Part shown: piece by piece, positions 1 to 8,846 of the stretch
Layout of the letters: each line of letters opens with the position of its first letter
Position numbering within the stretch: position 1 is the first letter of the stretch
NCBI RefSeq assembly: GCF_004791025.1
Contig: NZ_SRUO01000002.1
Location: 372,001 to 436,000 of the forward strand
Origin: Mesorhizobium sp. M4B.F.Ca.ET.203.01.1.1
GTDB taxonomy: Bacteria > Pseudomonadota > Alphaproteobacteria > Rhizobiales > Rhizobiaceae
Direction: 5' to 3'
Length of the DNA stretch: 64,000 bases
Program-made: the position numbers and the translations under genes
Notes under the pieces: model-generated
What the model saw: only the letters and a program-made list of their open reading frames with translations
What the model was told of the DNA's origin: nothing
The model's database searches: none

Positions 1-326
1 GAGACAAGCGCGCCCGGAAAGGCCGCGGCAAAGTCGATCCAGCGCCTTGCGGTTTCGAGGTCGGCGCCAATCTGGTCCTTCAGCGTGAAGCCGCTCTTTG
101 AACCGAAGGCGAAGGAGACCAGCGTCAGGCCGGTGGCCTTCAGCGCGGCGGCAAATTCCGCCGGCTTGCCGGCGTAGCGGCCGATCATCGTGTCGGTGAT
201 CTCGATGCCGGCATAGCCGCCATTGGAAATGGCCTTCAGGAGATCGTCCGGGCCGCCGGCAAAACGGTCTCCGAGCATTTCCCAGGTGAAGGTCTGGCAG
301 CCGACTTTGAGGTCTTTCACGTTCAT
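1..326 (-). CDS. Sugar phosphate isomerase/epimerase, N-terminal part
   Basis: The gene runs off the left edge of the window, so only the first 108 residues are seen. They begin MNVKDLKVGCQTFTWEMLGD and continue with the GYAGIEI segment typical of the xylose-isomerase-like TIM-barrel family (AP endonuclease 2 fold), which isomerises or epimerises sugars or inositols with a divalent metal. The catalytic metal ligands lie in the missing part, so the reaction cannot be named. It is the last visible gene of a minus-strand sugar-transport operon, 62 bp after the second permease. That fits an intracellular step in catabolism of the imported sugar. The family call is fairly safe; the substrate is unknown. 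Confidence 0.75.
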   Translation of the reverse strand, partial: MNVKDLKVGCQTFTWEMLGDRFAGGPDDLLKAISNGGYAGIEITDTMIGRYAGKPAEFAAALKATGLTLVSFAFGSKSGFTLKDQIGADLETARRWIDFAAAFPGALV

Positions 327-388
327 CCTTTCAATCCTTGATACCGCCCATTCCGTGATGTCGCTTTGCGTCTTCATGGGATGGACGT

Positions 389-1231
389 CTACTTGACCGA
401 GCCCGCGGTCATCCCGGCGAGGAAGTACCTCTGGGCAAGAAGGTAGATGAGCAGGAGCGGCAGCGAGCCGAGCACGCTCATCGCCATCATCTGGTTCCAT
501 TCGAAAGCGTGCTGCCCCATCAGCAGCTGGATGCCGATCGGGACCGTGCGCATGGATGTCGACTTCGTCAGCGTCAGCGCGAAGAGGAACTCGTTCCAGC
601 ACAACAGGAAGGTATAGACCGAGGTCGCCACGATGCCGGGAAGCGAGATCGGGACGATCACCCGCCAGAGTGCGGTCCAGCTGCTGCCGCCGTCGACGGC
701 GACGGCCTCGTCGAGATCGCGCGGCAAGGTGTTGAGATACCCGGTCATCAGCAGGATCGCGTAGGGCAGCGTGAACACCAGATAGGTCACGATCAGCGCG
801 ACATAGGTGTCGAAGATGCCATACGAGACGACTAGCCCGAAGAAGGGGATCAGAAGCGTGATCGGCGGAATCGTCTGCGTGCTGATGATGAGCGTGTTCA
901 GGCTGCCCTTGCCGCGGAAGTTGAAGCGGCTGAACCCATAGGCTGCCAGCAACGCGATCAGCACCGTCAGCACGGTCACTGCTCCGGCAACGAAATAGCT
1001 GTTGAAGAAGAAGCGCAGTTTTACTGGGTCGCCAAGGATGGCCGCATACGCTTCCAGCGTGAAGGCCTTCGGCAGGATGGTTGGCGGCAGGGCAAAGATT
1101 TCGGTATTCGATTTGAACGAACTGGTCAGCATCCAGTAGATCGGGAAAGCCGCGAAAAACAGCCCGGCGGCAAGCGCGACATGCAGCGCGACGGTGATCA
1201 GTCGATCTTTCGGTGTGTGCCTTTTCCTCAT
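389..1231 (-). CDS. Carbohydrate ABC transporter permease (MalG type)
   Basis: A 280-residue inner-membrane permease with about six hydrophobic segments. It has the EAA loop of importer permeases near residues 175-195 (EAVAVDGGSSWTALWRVIVP), which docks on the ATPase. The C-terminal hydrophobic segment and length match the MalG/UgpE half of CUT1 sugar importers. I chose the ATG at 1231 (MRKRHTPKDRL), 5 bp after the stop of the partner permease; the open frame extends far upstream but that part is a shadow of the partner gene. It works with the permease, binding protein and ATPase encoded just upstream. Confidence 0.93.
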   Translation of the reverse strand: MRKRHTPKDRLITVALHVALAAGLFFAAFPIYWMLTSSFKSNTEIFALPPTILPKAFTLEAYAAILGDPVKLRFFFNSYFVAGAVTVLTVLIALLAAYGFSRFNFRGKGSLNTLIISTQTIPPITLLIPFFGLVVSYGIFDTYVALIVTYLVFTLPYAILLMTGYLNTLPRDLDEAVAVDGGSSWTALWRVIVPISLPGIVATSVYTFLLCWNEFLFALTLTKSTSMRTVPIGIQLLMGQHAFEWNQMMAMSVLGSLPLLLIYLLAQRYFLAGMTAGSVK

Positions 1232-1236
1232 GGTGA

Positions 1237-2133
1237 CTACCGAGCCTTCTGATAACGGATGTAGAACAGCGTCAGGCCAAGAGAGATCAGCAGGATGATC
1301 ACGGCGCTCGCCGCCGCCTGGGACAGGTTGTAGCTCGAGAACGCCAGCTTGTAGGTGTAGGTGCTCAGCACCTCGGTCGAGTAGATCGGACCGCCGCCCG
1401 TCGTTATCCAGATCAACGGGAAGACCTGCATGGTCCAGATGAAATCGAGCAGCGAGATGCTGATGATGATCGGCATCAGCTGCGGAATGGTGATGAAGAT
1501 CAGCTTCTGGTAGGCCTTCGCGCCGTCGATGTCGGCGGCCTCGTAGAAATCCTTGGGAATGCCCTGCAGGCCCGCGAGCAGGCTGACCATGAAAAGCGGG
1601 TACCCCGCCCAGATATTGGCGAAGGTGACGGCGTGCAGCGCCGTCTCGGGCGAGGAAAACCACTCGACCTTGGAACCGATGATGCCCAATTGCATGAGGA
1701 TGCTGTTCACGACGCCGTTGGGCTCGAGCAGCAGGCGCCAGATCACCGCGATGATCACGGCGGTGAACAGCCAGGGCAGGATGTAGAGCACGCGCAGGAT
1801 ATTGCGCAGCGTCGGATTGATGCGGTCGCTGTTCAGCATGAGCGCGAAGATCATGCCGATGGTCATGTGGAAGACGACGCTCATGCAGGTGAAGTAGAGC
1901 GTGTGCCACAGCGAAGCCCAGAACACGGGATCGGCAAAGATCGCCTGGTAGTGTTTCAGTCCGGCAAAGGAAGGGTCGCGCCGCAGCACCGCGCTGTTCT
2001 GGAACGAATAGCCAATCACCGTCACCATCGGCAGCAGCATCAGCAGGCTGATGATGATGAGCGAGGGCGACAGATAGAGATAGGGTGCGACCGCTCGTTT
2101 CAGCCGATGGTGGGAGCGCTTCTGCGGGGTCAT
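1237..2133 (-). CDS. Sugar ABC transporter permease (MalF/UgpA type)
   Basis: A 298-residue inner-membrane protein with six predicted membrane segments; the first is near residues 18-42 (LYLSPSLIIISLLMLLP). An EAA loop starts near residue 199 (EAADIDGAKAYQKLIFITIP). Length and layout match the MalF/UgpA half of a CUT1 importer without the extra MalF periplasmic loop. It lies between the binding protein (131 bp upstream) and the MalG-type permease (5 bp downstream), in the same operon. Substrate is not visible from the permease sequence. Confidence 0.93.
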   Translation of the reverse strand: MTPQKRSHHRLKRAVAPYLYLSPSLIIISLLMLLPMVTVIGYSFQNSAVLRRDPSFAGLKHYQAIFADPVFWASLWHTLYFTCMSVVFHMTIGMIFALMLNSDRINPTLRNILRVLYILPWLFTAVIIAVIWRLLLEPNGVVNSILMQLGIIGSKVEWFSSPETALHAVTFANIWAGYPLFMVSLLAGLQGIPKDFYEAADIDGAKAYQKLIFITIPQLMPIIISISLLDFIWTMQVFPLIWITTGGGPIYSTEVLSTYTYKLAFSSYNLSQAAASAVIILLISLGLTLFYIRYQKAR

Positions 2134-2264
2134 ATGCCAACCTTGGGATACGCCTTCAAGAGAAGGGGAGCTTCGGAAACGGGTCCGTCCGCATTGCCGA
2201 TGCGTTGTTGCCGGGAGGCCTGCCCGAAGTCAGGCCGCCCGGTAGAGATCGCAAAACAGGCCGA

Positions 2265-3512
2265 TCAGAATTTCGCCATCCAGCCCTTTTGAGCGTTGGC
2301 CGCGGCTTCTTCCGGAGATTGTTCGCCGGCGAGCATCTTCTGGGCTTGCACGTCGAACTGGGTCATCAGGTCTTCCGCCACCGGCAGGCCCGTGAACTCA
2401 TTGGCAAGATAGCCGGTCTTGAAGATTTCGAAAGCCTTGCCGAATGCCTTGTCGGAGGTCACGAAATCTGGCTTGGCGTTGACGTTGCCGGGGAAGGCGT
2501 TGGCAAGCGACACGAGCTTGGCGTTCACCTTTTCGCTCATCAGATACTGGACGAGTTTCCAGGCCTCTTCCTGATGTTTCGAGCCCGCGGAGATGCCGAT
2601 GCCCCAGGAGGCGTATGGCAGGCCGCGCTTGCCGTCGTAGTTTTCCACGACCGGGACCGGGATCAGGTCGAAGTTCAGATTGGGATTGCGTTTGCGGATG
2701 AGGTTCACATGCGCGAGCGAGTCGATCATCATCCCGACCCGGTCGTTGACGAATTCCTCGACCTTTTCCTGTTCGGTTTTGGTGGCGATGCCGGGCGAGA
2801 TGGTGCCCGCGTCATTAAGCGATTTGACGAAGGTCAGCATATCCACCACCGGCTTGGCCTCGAGAGCGGGCTTGCCGTCCGCCATCATCGATTGACCCGA
2901 CGCCCAGACCCACGACATCATGTCGTTCTGGACACCGGACGGCGTCTGCAGCGACAGCGGCAACACCCAGCCATACTGGTTCTTGTCGGCCTGGGTCATC
3001 TTCTTGGCGGCTTCGAGGAACTCCGCGCGGGTCGACGGCAGCTTGGTGACGCCCGCCTTGGCGGCGAGGTCCAAATTCACGAAGACCGGATAGACGAACG
3101 AAGCCACGGGAAACATCACCGCTTTGCCGTCCACCTTGATGATGTCCGCGACCTGGGCTTTGTCGAAGCCGCTCGCATCCATCATCGGGTTCATGTCGGC
3201 CAGCGCGTTCTGCGCGTTCAGATTGTTGACCCAGGCGCCGTCGAGACCAACGACGTCGCTAAGCGTTCCCGTCGCAGCACCAACCGAGATCTGGTCTCGC
3301 GTGGTCGCATAGGGGCCGCTGACCAGCGTCACCTTGATCCCGGGATTCGCGGCCTCGAATTCGTCCATGATTTTCCGCAGCGAGCCGGCGGGCAGCTCAG
3401 GCTCCCACCATTGGGTGAACTCCAGCGTCGTGTCCGCCATGGCGCCGGTTGCGCCAAGCAACCATGCGGCCGCGGCCATTTTCAGCACCGCGGGTCTTAT
3501 CCGAAACGTCAT
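2265..3512 (-). CDS. Sugar ABC transporter substrate-binding protein
   Basis: A 415-residue periplasmic extracellular solute-binding protein of family 1, the partner class for CUT1 sugar importers. The N-terminus is a Sec signal (MTFRIRPAVLKMAAAAWLLG) with a likely cut after AMA near residue 26, followed by TLEFTQWWEPE, the usual first strand of the family. The start at 3512 is set by a strong AAGGAGGAG ribosome site; a longer frame begins 10 codons upstream but would bury that site. It sits between the ATPase and permease genes. The ligand cannot be told from sequence alone. Confidence 0.93.
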   Translation of the reverse strand: MTFRIRPAVLKMAAAAWLLGATGAMADTTLEFTQWWEPELPAGSLRKIMDEFEAANPGIKVTLVSGPYATTRDQISVGAATGTLSDVVGLDGAWVNNLNAQNALADMNPMMDASGFDKAQVADIIKVDGKAVMFPVASFVYPVFVNLDLAAKAGVTKLPSTRAEFLEAAKKMTQADKNQYGWVLPLSLQTPSGVQNDMMSWVWASGQSMMADGKPALEAKPVVDMLTFVKSLNDAGTISPGIATKTEQEKVEEFVNDRVGMMIDSLAHVNLIRKRNPNLNFDLIPVPVVENYDGKRGLPYASWGIGISAGSKHQEEAWKLVQYLMSEKVNAKLVSLANAFPGNVNAKPDFVTSDKAFGKAFEIFKTGYLANEFTGLPVAEDLMTQFDVQAQKMLAGEQSPEEAAANAQKGWMAKF

Positions 3513-3582
3513 TTTCTCCTCCTTCTTTAAGATCGGCTGCACAATGCGGACGATCGTCTGGTTTATTCAGAAGTCTTCATTC

Positions 3583-3605
3583 GCGGGCGCCTCGCTCTCG
3601 CCCGC
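3583..3605 (-). other. Intercistronic hairpin before the binding-protein gene
   Basis: GCGGGCG (3583-3589) pairs with CGCCCGC (3599-3605) across a 9-base loop, between the ATPase stop and the binding-protein start. There is no T run, so it is not a typical terminator. Such hairpins often stabilise or separate the binding-protein message in importer operons; that role is inferred here. Confidence 0.4.
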
Positions 3606-3623
3606 CGGCTCTGCCGCAATTCT

Positions 3624-4769
3624 TCAGATCGCCAGATGCGTCTCGGGATCGAAGAAATGGAGCTTGCTGTCATCCAGGGCCAACCGGATTTCCGAGCCGG
3701 AGCGGACTGCGCTGTCCGGTTCGAATTTCGCCACCGCGTTCGACGTCAGGCCGTAATCCTCCACCGCGTCCGGGTCGCCGGAGTCCACCCGGACCGCGTC
3801 GATGTTCAGATGGACGATATGTTCCGACCCGAGTTCCTCGATCGAGGTCACCTTTGCCGGTATCGTCTGATACTTGCGGCCGGATTCGAGGCTGCTGTCA
3901 TAGAGATGCTCCGGGCGGATCCCGAACACGACCTTGCGCCCCGCATACGACCTCAAGCCCGGCCTGCGCACGAAGGCTGCATCCTGCAGCCGGACGCCGA
4001 AGGTGCCGGACGTCAGTTCGTCGCCCGTCAGGGTCGCCTCGAAAAGGTTCATCGAAGGAGAACCGATGAAGCCGGCAACGAAGGCGTTCACCGGCGATTC
4101 ATAGAGCCGCTTGGGTGTGTCGACCTGCTGCAGCACGCCGCCCTTCAACACCGCGACCCTGTCACCCATCGTCATCGCTTCGGTCTGGTCGTGGGTCACG
4201 TATATGGTCGTGACGCCGAGCTGCTTTTGCAGGCTGGTGATTTCCGCGCGCATCTGGACACGCAGTTTCGCGTCCAGATTGGAAAGGGGTTCGTCCATGA
4301 GAAAGGCGGCCGGCTCGCGCACCATGGCGCGGCCCATGGCAACCCTTTGACGCTGTCCGCCTGAAAGGTTCGCGGGTTTGCTGTCCAGCAGCGACGTCAG
4401 CTGCAGGGTCTTGGCGATCTCGTCCACGCGCTTCCTGCGCTCGGCCTTCGGCTTGCCCGCCAGCCGCATCGAAAAGGCGATGTTTTCGAACACTGTCATG
4501 TGCGGGTAGAGCGCATAGCTCTGGAAGACCATGGCAATGTCGCGGTCCTTGGGCGGCATGTCGACGACGTCGACGCCGCCGATCCGAAGGCTGCCGCTGG
4601 TGACGTCCTCCAGCCCCGCGATCATTCGCAACGCGGTGGATTTACCGCAGCCGGACGGGCCGACGAGGATCAGGAACTCGCCGTCCTCGACCGACAGGTT
4701 CAATTGGTCGATGGCGTGAAAATTGTTCCCGTAGGTCTTGCAGATATTCTCAAGAATGACTTCTGCCAT
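3624..4769 (-). CDS. Sugar ABC transporter ATP-binding protein (MalK/UgpC type)
   Basis: A 381-residue ATPase that powers the sugar importer. Visible motifs are Walker A GPSGCGKST (residues 37-45), Q-loop VFQSYALYPH, signature LSGGQRQRV (from 135), Walker B FLMDEP (156-161) and switch His in VTHDQTEA. The roughly 130-residue C-terminal extension is the OB-fold regulatory domain of MalK-like subunits. The start at 4769 has a GGAGGAAG ribosome site directly upstream; a GTG/ATG choice five codons further upstream is less likely. It overlaps the end of the kinase gene by 20 bp, so the two are probably translated together. Confidence 0.95.
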   Translation of the reverse strand: MAEVILENICKTYGNNFHAIDQLNLSVEDGEFLILVGPSGCGKSTALRMIAGLEDVTSGSLRIGGVDVVDMPPKDRDIAMVFQSYALYPHMTVFENIAFSMRLAGKPKAERRKRVDEIAKTLQLTSLLDSKPANLSGGQRQRVAMGRAMVREPAAFLMDEPLSNLDAKLRVQMRAEITSLQKQLGVTTIYVTHDQTEAMTMGDRVAVLKGGVLQQVDTPKRLYESPVNAFVAGFIGSPSMNLFEATLTGDELTSGTFGVRLQDAAFVRRPGLRSYAGRKVVFGIRPEHLYDSSLESGRKYQTIPAKVTSIEELGSEHIVHLNIDAVRVDSGDPDAVEDYGLTSNAVAKFEPDSAVRSGSEIRLALDDSKLHFFDPETHLAI

Positions 4770-5709
4770 CTTCCTCCTCCACAAGTCTCAGTTCGACCGC
4801 TGACGGAGCGTTCGCAGAGGTCAGAAGTTTCGTGACCTGGTCGTTGGTGGGCAGCGCTTCGCGCCCGCCACGTCCCGTTACGGACAGGGCTGCGGCCGCG
4901 GCCGCGAACGCGACCCGGCCTGCGGTGTCGGCCCCGCGCGTCAATGCATGGGCATAGGCGCCATGAAAGCAGTCACCGGCGCCGGTCGAGTCGACGACGT
5001 CAACCCGGTGCGGGGGCAGGTGCCAGAGCCCTGTCTCGTCGCGCCCGCGATAGTAGACGCCCCTGCCGCCATCGGTCAGAACCACGGCGGACCGCGACGG
5101 CAACCATAGCGCATCGAGCATCTCGGCCGGCGATCGGCGGCCCGTGGCAGTCCGCGCAAAGCCGAGGGGAAGAATGAGATGGTCGCAGAGCGCGATCAGC
5201 CTCTGGGTGTCCGGGCCGCTGCTCCATTCGATATCGCCGAGGATCGCAAGGCCGAGATCGCGAGCCCGGGCCACGACATCCAGCGACCGGATCGCGTAGC
5301 TATCGACGATCAGGACGGCTGCCCGGCTGAGGATATCGTCCGGAAAGTCCGGCGTGGTGCCCAGCATCGCTTCGTCGTCATAGGCGATGAACCGTTCCCC
5401 GTCCGAGCCGACTGTGATGCGCGAGCGCACCGGGCGCGCGTCCGGGTGGCGCGGTGCGAATGCGGTTTCAACGCCGCTCGCAACGAGATCGCACAGCACG
5501 GCGTCGTCCGCGGCACTGCCCAGCCATCCGACAAACCCGGCGGTTCCGCCGAGCCGCGCGACGGCGGCCAGCGCCGTCGCGACATTTCCGCCGAAAGCCC
5601 GGGCACTTTGCAGAACCTTTCCCTTGCCCGCCGACAACGGCTGATCGACATAGACGATGTCGTCGATCGCAATAGCGCCGAAGCCGAGGATCGAGGGGAC
5701 GGCGGGCAT
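4750..5709 (-). CDS. PfkB-family carbohydrate kinase
   Basis: A 319-residue cytosolic sugar kinase of the ribokinase/PfkB family. The first signature is seen at residues 40-42 (GGN in AFGGNVATALAAVARLG). The second holds the anion hole and catalytic base at 241-246 (STGAGD). It lies 3 bp after the aldolase stop and overlaps the ATPase gene, so it belongs to the same operon. With the aldolase next door, the simplest reading is that it phosphorylates a ketose (or ketose phosphate) that the aldolase then splits. The exact sugar is unknown. Confidence 0.9.
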   Translation of the reverse strand: MPAVPSILGFGAIAIDDIVYVDQPLSAGKGKVLQSARAFGGNVATALAAVARLGGTAGFVGWLGSAADDAVLCDLVASGVETAFAPRHPDARPVRSRITVGSDGERFIAYDDEAMLGTTPDFPDDILSRAAVLIVDSYAIRSLDVVARARDLGLAILGDIEWSSGPDTQRLIALCDHLILPLGFARTATGRRSPAEMLDALWLPSRSAVVLTDGGRGVYYRGRDETGLWHLPPHRVDVVDSTGAGDCFHGAYAHALTRGADTAGRVAFAAAAAALSVTGRGGREALPTNDQVTKLLTSANAPSAVELRLVEEEDGRSHS

Positions 5710-5712
5710 GGT

Positions 5713-6570
5713 TCAGGCACCCGCCTTCGCCAGGGCGTCTTTTGCCGACAGGCCGTCATGGATGACGCCGCGAAAGGCAAGCGCCGCCTTCTGCGGATCG
5801 CCATGCCCCCAGAGATTGCGGCCGACCACGGCACCGCGCGCGCCGGCACGGATGGCGTCCGCCGTCTGCTGAAGCGCGCCGAGCAGCGTATCGGTCTTCG
5901 GACCACCCGCGATCACAACCGGCACCGGGCAGGTCCGGACGGTCTCTCGGAACGACTCGAAATCGCCCGTGTAGCCGATCTTGATCACGTCGACGCCGGA
6001 CTCGTAGCCGATGCGCGCCGCATAGGCGATCTCGTCGGGGGTGAAGACGATTTTCGCCCCGTCGGTGAAATCGCGAGGGTAGATATGCGCCACCACCGGC
6101 ATGCCGTAGCGAGCCGCCGCGTTCACCGAATCGGTCAGCCAGCGTATGTACTTGCCCTCGGTCGCGCCGCGCACCGGAATGGCCACTGCCAATGCATCGG
6201 CCCCCGCGCGCACCGCATCCTCGGGCGTTGCGATCAGCTCGCTGATGCGATCGTCCGGAGTGAAGCAGCCCGCCTGGATCACCAGGGAAGCCTTGCCCGC
6301 ATATTGCGGCCACAAATGGCGGGCGGTGCCAGGCTGGATGCTGACATAGTCGGGTTTGCCCGCCATGACGCGCGCCAGCGCCCCCGGCAGGTCGGCAAGG
6401 CCGCCTTTGCGCACGTCGCCATAGCCGACGAAGTGGTCGACCGCGCCGCCAAAAAGGTTCCCCGATGGATGCGAGAAGAGGCGCGCAAGGCGCACCTTGG
6501 TTCCGAGGCTCATGAGTTCAAAATTCCCCAATCGGTTGTTTTCAAAATCCTGCTGCGTCAGCGTTTTCAT
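5713..6570 (-). CDS. Class I aldolase of the DeoC/FbaB/LacD superfamily
   Basis: A 285-residue TIM-barrel aldolase. The presumed Schiff-base lysine is K197 in VDVIKIGYTGD, and the phosphate-binding end is AGGPK (221-225) followed by GAVVGRNLW, as in archaeal-type class I fructose-bisphosphate and LsrF-like aldolases. I place the start at 6570 (MKTLTQQDF), where GGAG lies five bases upstream; ATG codons further up (6579, 6639) lack such a site. It is the first gene of the sugar operon and is followed 3 bp later by a PfkB kinase. Function inferred: aldol cleavage of a phosphorylated ketose; the substrate is open. Confidence 0.87.
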   Translation of the reverse strand: MKTLTQQDFENNRLGNFELMSLGTKVRLARLFSHPSGNLFGGAVDHFVGYGDVRKGGLADLPGALARVMAGKPDYVSIQPGTARHLWPQYAGKASLVIQAGCFTPDDRISELIATPEDAVRAGADALAVAIPVRGATEGKYIRWLTDSVNAAARYGMPVVAHIYPRDFTDGAKIVFTPDEIAYAARIGYESGVDVIKIGYTGDFESFRETVRTCPVPVVIAGGPKTDTLLGALQQTADAIRAGARGAVVGRNLWGHGDPQKAALAFRGVIHDGLSAKDALAKAGA

Positions 6571-6693
6571 ATGCTCCATAAAATTTTTACGCGCGTCAAG
6601 AATTAAAATGTTGTATAGCGGCTTTCGATTGTGATCCATTGCTTGCGCCAGGGTGCGGCCAAGCCGTGGCCGCGTTGGGAGGTACGATCGAAA

Positions 6694-7842
6694 ATGCACG
6701 GAAAATCAAAGACAAAGCTCGGCATCGGTGTCATCGGATGCGGCAACATCTCGATGACCTATCTGCGCAATGCGGCTCTGTTCGGCGGGATGGAGTTGCG
6801 CGCCTGTGCCGACATTTCCGCCGACATGGCGGCGCTCCGTGCCAAGGAATACGGCATCCGCGCGCTCGGCGTCGACGCGTTGCTGGCCGACCCGGACATC
6901 GACCTTGTCCTCAACCTGACGATACCGGCGGCGCACTTCGACATCTCGTTCTCGGCGCTTTCGGCCGGCAAGCACGTCTTCACCGAAAAGCCGCTGGCAA
7001 CCTCGGCCGGCGACGGCCGCCGGCTGGTCGCCGAAGCAGCCAGCCGCGGCCTGCTGCTCGGCTCGGCTCCCGACACCTTCCTCGGTGCCGCCGGGCGCCG
7101 CGCGCGCCGCCTGATGGATGAGGGCGCCATCGGCCGCGCGGTGACCGGCACCGCCTTCATGATGGGGCGCGGCATGGAGCACTGGCATCCCAATCCGCAA
7201 TTCTACTACCAGCCCGGCGGCGGCCCGGTCTTCGACATGGGCCCTTACTACCTGACGATGCTGGTCAACCTGCTCGGCCCGGTCGCCAGCGTCATGGCCA
7301 TGGCGACGCGCGGCCAGGAGGAGCGGCTGATCACCGCCGACGGTCCCTTCAAAAACACCAGCTTCAAGGTCGGCACGCCGACCAACATCCTGTCGCTGCT
7401 CGAATTCCGCTCCGGCGCCAGCGTCACCTTCGGCGCCTCCTGGGATGTCTTCAGGCACTCCAACCATCCGATCGAACTGCACGGCACCGAGGGCTCGCTG
7501 AGACTCCCCGATCCCGACACGTTCGGCGGCACCGTCTCGCTGTCGGCGCGCGGCGCCGAGTGGAAGGATTTCGAGAGCGACAGCGAGCTCTACGGCGCGC
7601 GCAACTGGCCCTATGCCGCGCCCGACCGCGCCAACTACCGCATGCTCGGTGTCGCCGATCTGGTCCGGTCGCTGTCCGAGGGCAGGAGGCCGCGCGCCTC
7701 CGGCGAACTGGCGCTGCATGTGCTGGAGATCATGGAGGCGATCCTCGCCTCGGGCGAGCGCCGCGGATCGGTTGCTGTCAATGGCACCGTCGACCAGCCG
7801 CCGCTTCTCGCCGAGGACGAGGCGACGAGCCTGCTGGCCTGA
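6694..7842 (+). CDS. Gfo/Idh/MocA family oxidoreductase
   Basis: A 382-residue NAD(P)-dependent dehydrogenase. It has an N-terminal Rossmann fold with GVIGCGNI (residues 12-19) and the family motif EKP (98-100, in HVFTEKPLA), then the alpha/beta substrate domain. Members oxidise or epimerise sugars and inositols. The ATG at 6694 is preceded by GGGAGG at about 11 bases; the frame is open 21 codons further upstream but without a better site. It is transcribed away from the sugar-import operon across a 123-bp gap and followed 14 bp later by an esterase, so it likely serves the same sugar pathway. Confidence 0.9.
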   Translation: MHGKSKTKLGIGVIGCGNISMTYLRNAALFGGMELRACADISADMAALRAKEYGIRALGVDALLADPDIDLVLNLTIPAAHFDISFSALSAGKHVFTEKPLATSAGDGRRLVAEAASRGLLLGSAPDTFLGAAGRRARRLMDEGAIGRAVTGTAFMMGRGMEHWHPNPQFYYQPGGGPVFDMGPYYLTMLVNLLGPVASVMAMATRGQEERLITADGPFKNTSFKVGTPTNILSLLEFRSGASVTFGASWDVFRHSNHPIELHGTEGSLRLPDPDTFGGTVSLSARGAEWKDFESDSELYGARNWPYAAPDRANYRMLGVADLVRSLSEGRRPRASGELALHVLEIMEAILASGERRGSVAVNGTVDQPPLLAEDEATSLLA

Positions 7843-7856
7843 CGGGAGGCCGCCCG

Positions 7857-8819
7857 ATGACGACATCGCCCTCGACGGCAGCCGGGCTCGATCCGCAAGC
7901 CCGCCACGTGCTCGATCTCGGCCGGCAGGCCGCCGCCCCGCCGTTCGAGACCGGCACGCCCGAAGAGGCGCGCCGCGCCTATGACCAGGGCTCTCCGGAC
8001 CTGCAGGGCGAGCGCGAGCCGGTCGGCCTGGTCGGCGAGCGCACGCTCGCCGGACCCGGCGGATCGCTGGTGGTAAGAATCTATCGCGGGCAGGGGGCTC
8101 CGTCCCGGGCTGCTCCCGCGCTGCTCTATCTGCACGGCGGTGGCTGGGTGATCGGCAATCTCGACTCGCATGACGAGATCTGCCGCTGGTTCGCCAACAT
8201 CGCGGCATGCGTCGTCGTTTCGCCCGCCTACAGGCTGGCGCCGGAGCACAAGTTTCCGGCGGCGGTCGAGGACTGCCGCGCCGCGCTCTCCTTCATGCGG
8301 GATGAGGCCGCCGCTCTCGGCATCGATGCTGGGCGCATCGCCGTTGCGGGCGACAGCGCCGGCGGCAATCTCGCCGCCGTGCTCAGCCTGCTCGCGCGGG
8401 ACGACCGGATTCCGGTGACCGCACAGCTTCTGCTCTACCCCAACACCGATGCCGCGCAGACGGCGGACAGTTACCGACGCTTCGCCGAGGGTTTCGGCCT
8501 GACCGCCTCGACCATGGCATGGTTCCGCGACCAATATGTTCGCGACGCCGGCGACATCGACGACTGGCGCGTCTCGCCGCTGAAGACCAAAGGCCTTGCC
8601 GGTGCCGCCCCCGCCTTCGTCGCCATCGCCGGCCACGACATCCTCGCCGACGAGGGCGAGGCCTATGCCAGGCGTCTCCATAACGACGGCGTGCCGGTGG
8701 TGCTCAAGCGCTGGCCGGGCCAGATCCACGGCTTCGTCTCGATGGGCCGCCACGGCCCGGCATCGCGGCAGGCTGTCGAGGCGGCGGTCGCCGCCTGGCG
8801 GAGCTTCGATCCCGGTTGA
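7857..8819 (+). CDS. Alpha/beta hydrolase (HSL-family esterase)
   Basis: A 320-residue cytosolic esterase of the hormone-sensitive-lipase family. It shows the oxyanion motif HGGGW (from residue 93), the nucleophile elbow GDSAG (165-169, Ser167), an acidic residue in GHDILADEGE and the catalytic His in QIHGF. The start has GGGAGG eight bases upstream. It follows the Gfo/Idh gene by 14 bp and likely forms a two-gene transcript with it. It may remove an acyl group from, or open a lactone of, the transported compound; this is inferred only from context. Confidence 0.9.
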   Translation: MTTSPSTAAGLDPQARHVLDLGRQAAAPPFETGTPEEARRAYDQGSPDLQGEREPVGLVGERTLAGPGGSLVVRIYRGQGAPSRAAPALLYLHGGGWVIGNLDSHDEICRWFANIAACVVVSPAYRLAPEHKFPAAVEDCRAALSFMRDEAAALGIDAGRIAVAGDSAGGNLAAVLSLLARDDRIPVTAQLLLYPNTDAAQTADSYRRFAEGFGLTASTMAWFRDQYVRDAGDIDDWRVSPLKTKGLAGAAPAFVAIAGHDILADEGEAYARRLHNDGVPVVLKRWPGQIHGFVSMGRHGPASRQAVEAAVAAWRSFDPG

Positions 8820-8846
8820 GTTGGGTCGGGTCTGTCGAGGTTCAGG

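Noticed and set aside
1232..2140. 583-residue reading of the MalG-type permease
   Set aside because: The first 300 residues are an out-of-frame shadow of the MalF-type permease; the real protein starts at 1231.
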